From assembly GCA_003663115.1 (NCBI GenBank), contig QMZJ01000055.1, positions 1-8,191 of the forward strand: DNA of 8,191 nt, read 5' to 3'. The position numbers and the translations under genes were made by a program. The DNA comes from Candidatus Altarchaeales archaeon (lineage in GTDB: Archaea > Altiarchaeota > Altiarchaeia > IMC4 > QMZM01). Of the stretch, positions 4,568 to 8,191 are shown piece by piece. Under the pieces are notes generated by a model, which worked only from the letters and a program-made list of their open reading frames with translations, was not told the origin of the DNA and made no database searches. Within the stretch, counting starts at the first letter, position 1; every line of letters starts with the position of its first letter.

Positions 4568-7552
4568 GTGAACACCCGGGCCAGATGGTTGTGTCTTCTA
4601 CTGTATATCTCAGTATCCATGGTCTCAGCAATCCCGATAGAGCCGATCTCGGGGGGAGGCACCACGAATGGTGCTAGCCCCGTGCCGTCCCAGCACATCC
4701 CAACCCCTCTATTACCCTCATCATCAACGGCTGCCGCGGTCGGTATTCTGTTTCTCGTATTGAAACTAAAGCCAAGATTTCTAACGGATTCAAAGACCTA
4801 CAGGCTTGATCTCAGCGGTGAGAAACTCTGGCTCAGGGATAGTGCAATGAAGAGATGGATCGAAACCTCATTCTCAAGCCCCCAGGAATATCTGGAATAT
4901 CTTCGCACGATGGTGAAAAACTCGGTCTCAGATAAAATTCCGGTCAGAAACGATGAGGGTAAATGGGTTCTTTATCCCATTGCCTCCGTTAAACGTTACC
5001 TGTCTATGCTTGATTCTGCCAGTGCCAGGATTCTCAGGTTGAGGAGGAAGGTTGATATTGCGCGACTTCGCTATCTTAGCGCATGTAGGATTGCCAGGAG
5101 GCGCGGTAGCACGTGGCGTATCCGTGGTGCTGCAAAGTACTATGACAGGATGGTCGCCGAGTTGAATGCGGTGAAATCTACCGTAAGATCGTTGAGATCC
5201 TGGTCAAATGATCTGACGAAGCTCAATTTCGACTCAGATCATGGATTTAAGTTCAATGGAAGGACATTCTTCTTCTCCAGCGGAATACTCAGGGGGATCT
5301 CTGCAGAAGAGGCCTATCTCAGGTTCAGAAGAAAGGCAAAGAAGACATATGCAGAATTCAGGGGCTCTGTAGGGAGAATCTACAGAGAATTAACAAGTAA
5401 GATAAAGAGTCTGGGCTGGCAGATAGTTGATTCATCATTAGATTCCCTAAAATCCACCTATAACGCCTTTAGAAGAAAACTGAACCGGCTAAAGAACGAA
5501 TACCAGAGAGATAGAAATGGTAGAAACGGCTCGTGGAGAAGGTACTTCAGAAAACTCTATGAGAATTACTACAGGGAGTTCAGGGATGGCTCAGAGGAGA
5601 TTTATGAAGACTATGTAGAGAGCATTAATCACAGGGCTTATGAAGAGCTCGTTCCGGAGAGCGTTAAACTTGAGATAAAGACGAAGGAGCGAGCTAGGAT
5701 GAAGAAGAGGAAAAGAATGATGAGGTGGAGGAAGAGAAGGTGGTGCTCTCAGCTCAGAGACAGGGCAAGAAGATACCACAAATCCTTAAAAAGGAGCTAC
5801 AAAAGGCTTTACGATGGAGAGCTCTACAGGAACCTCAAAAAGCAGATAGATGAATGGCGCGGTACGGCCCTTAAGAATGCAAAGAAGCTGCGGTGGCAGA
5901 GAACCCTCGAAAAGGCAGAAAAAAGATTCAGAGAGATTAACCACTTTATCCTGGATGGCTTCTATAATTTCAGAGAATTTACCAACAGAACGGTTGCCAA
6001 TAAGATAATTCGGAAATTTTACGGGCCCAAGAAAAAAGCCGAAGAAGGGGTCAAGAAACAACCGAAGAGATATAAACAGAGGGAAGATCTGCTCGCCTAT
6101 CGGTCTGCCATTCTTCACTCTGAAACTCAGTCTTGGATAGATAGATGGAATGGTCAAAAAAATGTCGTTTATACTCCAGCTATCGTTGCGAATGTAAACA
6201 TTACAGGTACAGATCAAAGCAATTTAATGTCTGTATTGGATCTAAACAATGGGATAATTGGAGTGTATAAACCCATGGAACAAAGCGGCATAATATGGAA
6301 CTATGGAGAGAAGAACCTCGAGGGCTACTACGGGAACTTCACCGGGAATCTGGACTACAACAACAGCCTTCTGAATCTTTCCTATGGCAACCTCGCAAAT
6401 CTTGCCCTAAATTACAAAAACAAAACACTGGAAGGCCGTTATGGCAATCATAATATCGAGGCAAATCTGAACTCACTGAATATCTATAGCAGATATAACA
6501 AAGACTTTTATAATCAACCCCTGAATGCATCTTATTCTATCGGCCTCTCCAGCGGCAGGAAAACAAAACCGAATCAGGGCGGTTCAGGCAATTCCTTCTC
6601 TTTTGTCAGCTTTGATATGAATGAAGGAAACTGGAACGTAGAAGCTAACTTATTACCTTTCAACTTTGGCAAGAAGATCAAAAAGATAGGAAAAATTAAT
6701 TTCGAGCTCGGCCCAGGATTTTATTTCTGGAATCGGGGCGAAAACTTCGAACTTGGAACCGAGATGGAAATCAACGCTGGCGTGGGAATCAAAAAATTCT
6801 GTCTTGGGAAAGAATGTATTAAAGACACGCGCCTTACCCTTGATTTCAATGCCGATATGAAATTACTGGAAAAACAGGTACTTCCAGACGGTCGTCGTAG
6901 GCTTATTTCATATCCGGAATTTAATTATTTAACCGAGTGTGTGGAATATGGGGTGAGAAAGGATGCAAACTGGGCCAAAAAAACTGAGAGTCTAAATATC
7001 CTCTTAAACATCAACAATCCAGTTAGTTACGGCAAAATTTTGGAAAAAACAATACCACTCAGCAACAACGAAGACAAGATAAACAATCCGGTCAGATCAT
7101 TCACGACAAACCATCCTATCCCCTCAGACATCACTGGGTTTTTTATCAACCCACAAAATCCAATGAAGGGAAAGATGACATATTGGATGATGGACTATGC
7201 ATTGCACAAGTCCGTTAAAATACTTCCAAAGGATGAGAGAAAGATTGAACTGCATGGGGGCATCATAGTGGATCTGGATGATCCAGATTTATCAGATAGA
7301 CTGCAGGAAACTCATGTTTATGAATATCTAAAAGATGAGGCGGGCGTTGGAGCAAAAACAAACATAACCACAAGATCTATTTCCTTTGAAAATTGTTCGG
7401 AAGGTCAAATACCGTGTAAAAAAGTAGAGAAAAAGACAGAAAAAACACCCGAATGGTTACGTTCCTTTGAAGGTATTTGTGATTTTATTGGAGCACGCTC
7501 AAATGATATTTACAACCTACTCAAATTTTTCGGTCTAGATAACATTTTATAA
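4568..7552 (+). CDS. Large exported protein of unrecognised family: Lys/Arg-rich helical region plus beta-rich Asn/Gly/Tyr-rich region
   Basis: I do not recognise this 994-residue protein. Residues 1-21 are a signal peptide (basic MNTRAR, core WLCLLLYISVSMV, cleavage probably after VSA). A Ser/Pro/Gly/Thr-rich linker follows (22-53), then a short hydrophobic stretch (54-67), possibly a membrane anchor. About 75-520 is predominantly helical in character and extremely basic, peaking at 376-414 (includes KKRKRMMRWRKRRW), with many Tyr and Trp. About 535-665 changes sharply: alternating hydrophobic/polar residues with repeated YGN and LEGxYGN motifs, as in antiparallel beta strands. Sequons cluster here (N544, N590, N598, N603, N618, N653). 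Residues 700-960 continue with beta-like segments and Cys pairs (745/750, 943/950). A Lys/Glu-rich spacer (951-960) leads to a hydrophobic tail. The GTG start is set by an exact GGTGATC. The TPR lipoprotein gene starts 18 bp downstream. A cell-surface or structural role is inferred from the export signal; no enzyme motif is seen. Confidence 0.88.
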   Translation: MNTRARWLCLLLYISVSMVSAIPIEPISGGGTTNGASPVPSQHIPTPLLPSSSTAAAVGILFLVLKLKPRFLTDSKTYRLDLSGEKLWLRDSAMKRWIETSFSSPQEYLEYLRTMVKNSVSDKIPVRNDEGKWVLYPIASVKRYLSMLDSASARILRLRRKVDIARLRYLSACRIARRRGSTWRIRGAAKYYDRMVAELNAVKSTVRSLRSWSNDLTKLNFDSDHGFKFNGRTFFFSSGILRGISAEEAYLRFRRKAKKTYAEFRGSVGRIYRELTSKIKSLGWQIVDSSLDSLKSTYNAFRRKLNRLKNEYQRDRNGRNGSWRRYFRKLYENYYREFRDGSEEIYEDYVESINHRAYEELVPESVKLEIKTKERARMKKRKRMMRWRKRRWCSQLRDRARRYHKSLKRSYKRLYDGELYRNLKKQIDEWRGTALKNAKKLRWQRTLEKAEKRFREINHFILDGFYNFREFTNRTVANKIIRKFYGPKKKAEEGVKKQPKRYKQREDLLAYRSAILHSETQSWIDRWNGQKNVVYTPAIVANVNITGTDQSNLMSVLDLNNGIIGVYKPMEQSGIIWNYGEKNLEGYYGNFTGNLDYNNSLLNLSYGNLANLALNYKNKTLEGRYGNHNIEANLNSLNIYSRYNKDFYNQPLNASYSIGLSSGRKTKPNQGGSGNSFSFVSFDMNEGNWNVEANLLPFNFGKKIKKIGKINFELGPGFYFWNRGENFELGTEMEINAGVGIKKFCLGKECIKDTRLTLDFNADMKLLEKQVLPDGRRRLISYPEFNYLTECVEYGVRKDANWAKKTESLNILLNINNPVSYGKILEKTIPLSNNEDKINNPVRSFTTNHPIPSDITGFFINPQNPMKGKMTYWMMDYALHKSVKILPKDERKIELHGGIIVDLDDPDLSDRLQETHVYEYLKDEAGVGAKTNITTRSISFENCSEGQIPCKKVEKKTEKTPEWLRSFEGICDFIGARSNDIYNLLKFFGLDNIL

Positions 7553-7570
7553 AAATTCTTAGAAATCAAA

Positions 7571-8191
7571 ATGCGAAGGATTATCCTGATTACAATATCA
7601 TTATACATCCTTCTATCAGGATGTATTGAGAAGGAGGAATCTGCAGAGCACTGGTTTAAGAAGGGACTTACCATCCAAGAGGAAGGAAAGTGGGATTTAG
7701 CCATTGAGTATTATGATAAGTCACTCGAGATATATCCAAATGCCACAGGTACACTACATAACAAGGCAATATGTCTATCCGAGTTGGGTAGATACGAACA
7801 AGCTTTAGACACCATAGATAAAGCTATTGAAATTTGTCCTAACGAACCATCTATGTGGTATCTAAGAGGACTGATCCTATATGACCTTGAAAGATACAAC
7901 GAATCCTTAAAAGCAATGAACAAATCCATTGAGCTTAATTCTAAAGATCCTGCTGTATGGTGCGATAAAGGCTATGTTCTTTATAAACTTGGCAGATACG
8001 AAGAAGCATTAGAAGCCTATGATAAAGCCCTTGAAATCGATCCATTATCTCTCAGGGTATGGAACAACAAAGGCTTAGCTCTCTACGAACTTGGCAGATA
8101 CGAAGAAGCATTAGAAGCCTATGATAAAGCCCTAGAGATAAATCCCAACTCCCAGTTCGCAAGGGAGTGCAGGGATAAGGTGCTGGAAAAA
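7571..8191 (+). CDS. TPR-repeat lipoprotein (C-terminus beyond window)
   Basis: The frame runs from ATG 7571 to the window edge: 207 codons, no stop, so it is partial. The N-terminus is a lipoprotein signal: MRR, a hydrophobic core, then the lipobox LLSGC with Cys18 as the likely lipidated residue. From residue 25 there are five consecutive 34-residue tetratricopeptide repeats (25-58, 59-92, 93-126, 127-160, 161-194). Each carries the usual pattern of small and aromatic residues ending in forms such as ALEAYDKALEIDP. TPR arrays form helical solenoids for protein-protein binding, so this is probably a surface-anchored scaffold or adaptor with no enzymatic role visible. It begins 18 bp after the 994-residue gene on the same strand, without a Shine-Dalgarno, suggesting co-transcription and perhaps a common surface function. 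The last two complete repeats share a near-identical DNA block. Confidence 0.93.
   Translation, partial: MRRIILITISLYILLSGCIEKEESAEHWFKKGLTIQEEGKWDLAIEYYDKSLEIYPNATGTLHNKAICLSELGRYEQALDTIDKAIEICPNEPSMWYLRGLILYDLERYNESLKAMNKSIELNSKDPAVWCDKGYVLYKLGRYEEALEAYDKALEIDPLSLRVWNNKGLALYELGRYEEALEAYDKALEINPNSQFARECRDKVLEK
7986..8133 (+). repeat. 46-bp exact direct repeat inside the TPR gene
   Basis: Bases 7986-8031 are identical to 8088-8133. The offset is 102 bp, exactly one 34-codon TPR unit. The repeated block encodes LGRYEEALEAYDKAL in both copies, with no silent differences, whereas the other repeats in the gene have diverged. This points to a recent in-frame duplication or gene conversion of one TPR unit. 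Confidence 0.9.

Noticed and set aside
4557..4571. ATG at 4557 as start upstream of the 994-residue gene
   Set aside because: It is out of frame with the long gene and stops after four codons; it overlaps the Shine-Dalgarno.
5786..6217. Minus-strand 143-codon open frame
   Set aside because: It is antisense to the Lys/Arg-rich region of the 994-residue protein. The AAG/AGA-rich sense strand gives few stops on the complement, which explains its length.
7545..7557. TATA-like TTTTATAAAAATT before the TPR lipoprotein gene
   Set aside because: It is centred only about 20 bp before the ATG at 7571, too close for a usual archaeal TATA position, and overlaps the upstream stop codon; co-transcription is simpler.

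Overview
The window looks archaeal, most likely from a mesophilic to moderately thermophilic euryarchaeote of moderate GC. TATA-box-like elements sit about 30 bp upstream of several starts. Most starts lack a Shine-Dalgarno, while one gene has an exact GGTGATC match and a GTG start. Arg is largely AGA/AGG and Ile often ATA. Exported proteins are rich in N-X-S/T glycosylation sequons. I cannot name the genus from the sequence alone.

Layout. Bases 1-1416 (minus strand) hold the first 472 codons of an exported transglutaminase-like protein with an intact-looking Cys-His-Asp triad. It is open at the left edge, where it ends in at least twelve perfect tandem copies of the pentapeptide WNYSW, encoded by a 15-bp minisatellite. 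A 76-bp AT-rich divergent promoter region follows. On the plus strand, 1493-3738 is a tight three-gene run with 10-bp gaps: a small polytopic membrane protein of unknown function, a fumarylacetoacetate-hydrolase (FAH) family enzyme starting with TTG, and a CaCA-type cation exchanger with altered ion-site motifs. After a 46-bp gap with its own TATA-like element comes hisA (3785-4510), not in a his operon. A clear promoter and Shine-Dalgarno then lead into a 994-residue exported protein of unrecognised family (4568-7552): signal peptide, a very Lys/Arg-rich helical region, then a beta-rich, Asn/Gly/Tyr- and sequon-rich region. The window ends inside a TPR lipoprotein (7571-8191, open at the right edge).

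Biology. Metabolic and transport genes (FAH, exchanger, hisA) are flanked by three cell-surface genes: the transglutaminase-like protein, the 994-residue protein and the TPR lipoprotein. The most unusual item is the transglutaminase-like protein with its tryptophan-rich, one-sequon-per-five-residues tail. The second is the 994-residue two-part protein. A functional link between them (for example an enzyme acting on a Lys-rich surface protein) is only a hypothesis. With the minus-strand gene included, no stretch longer than 300 bases lacks a gene.
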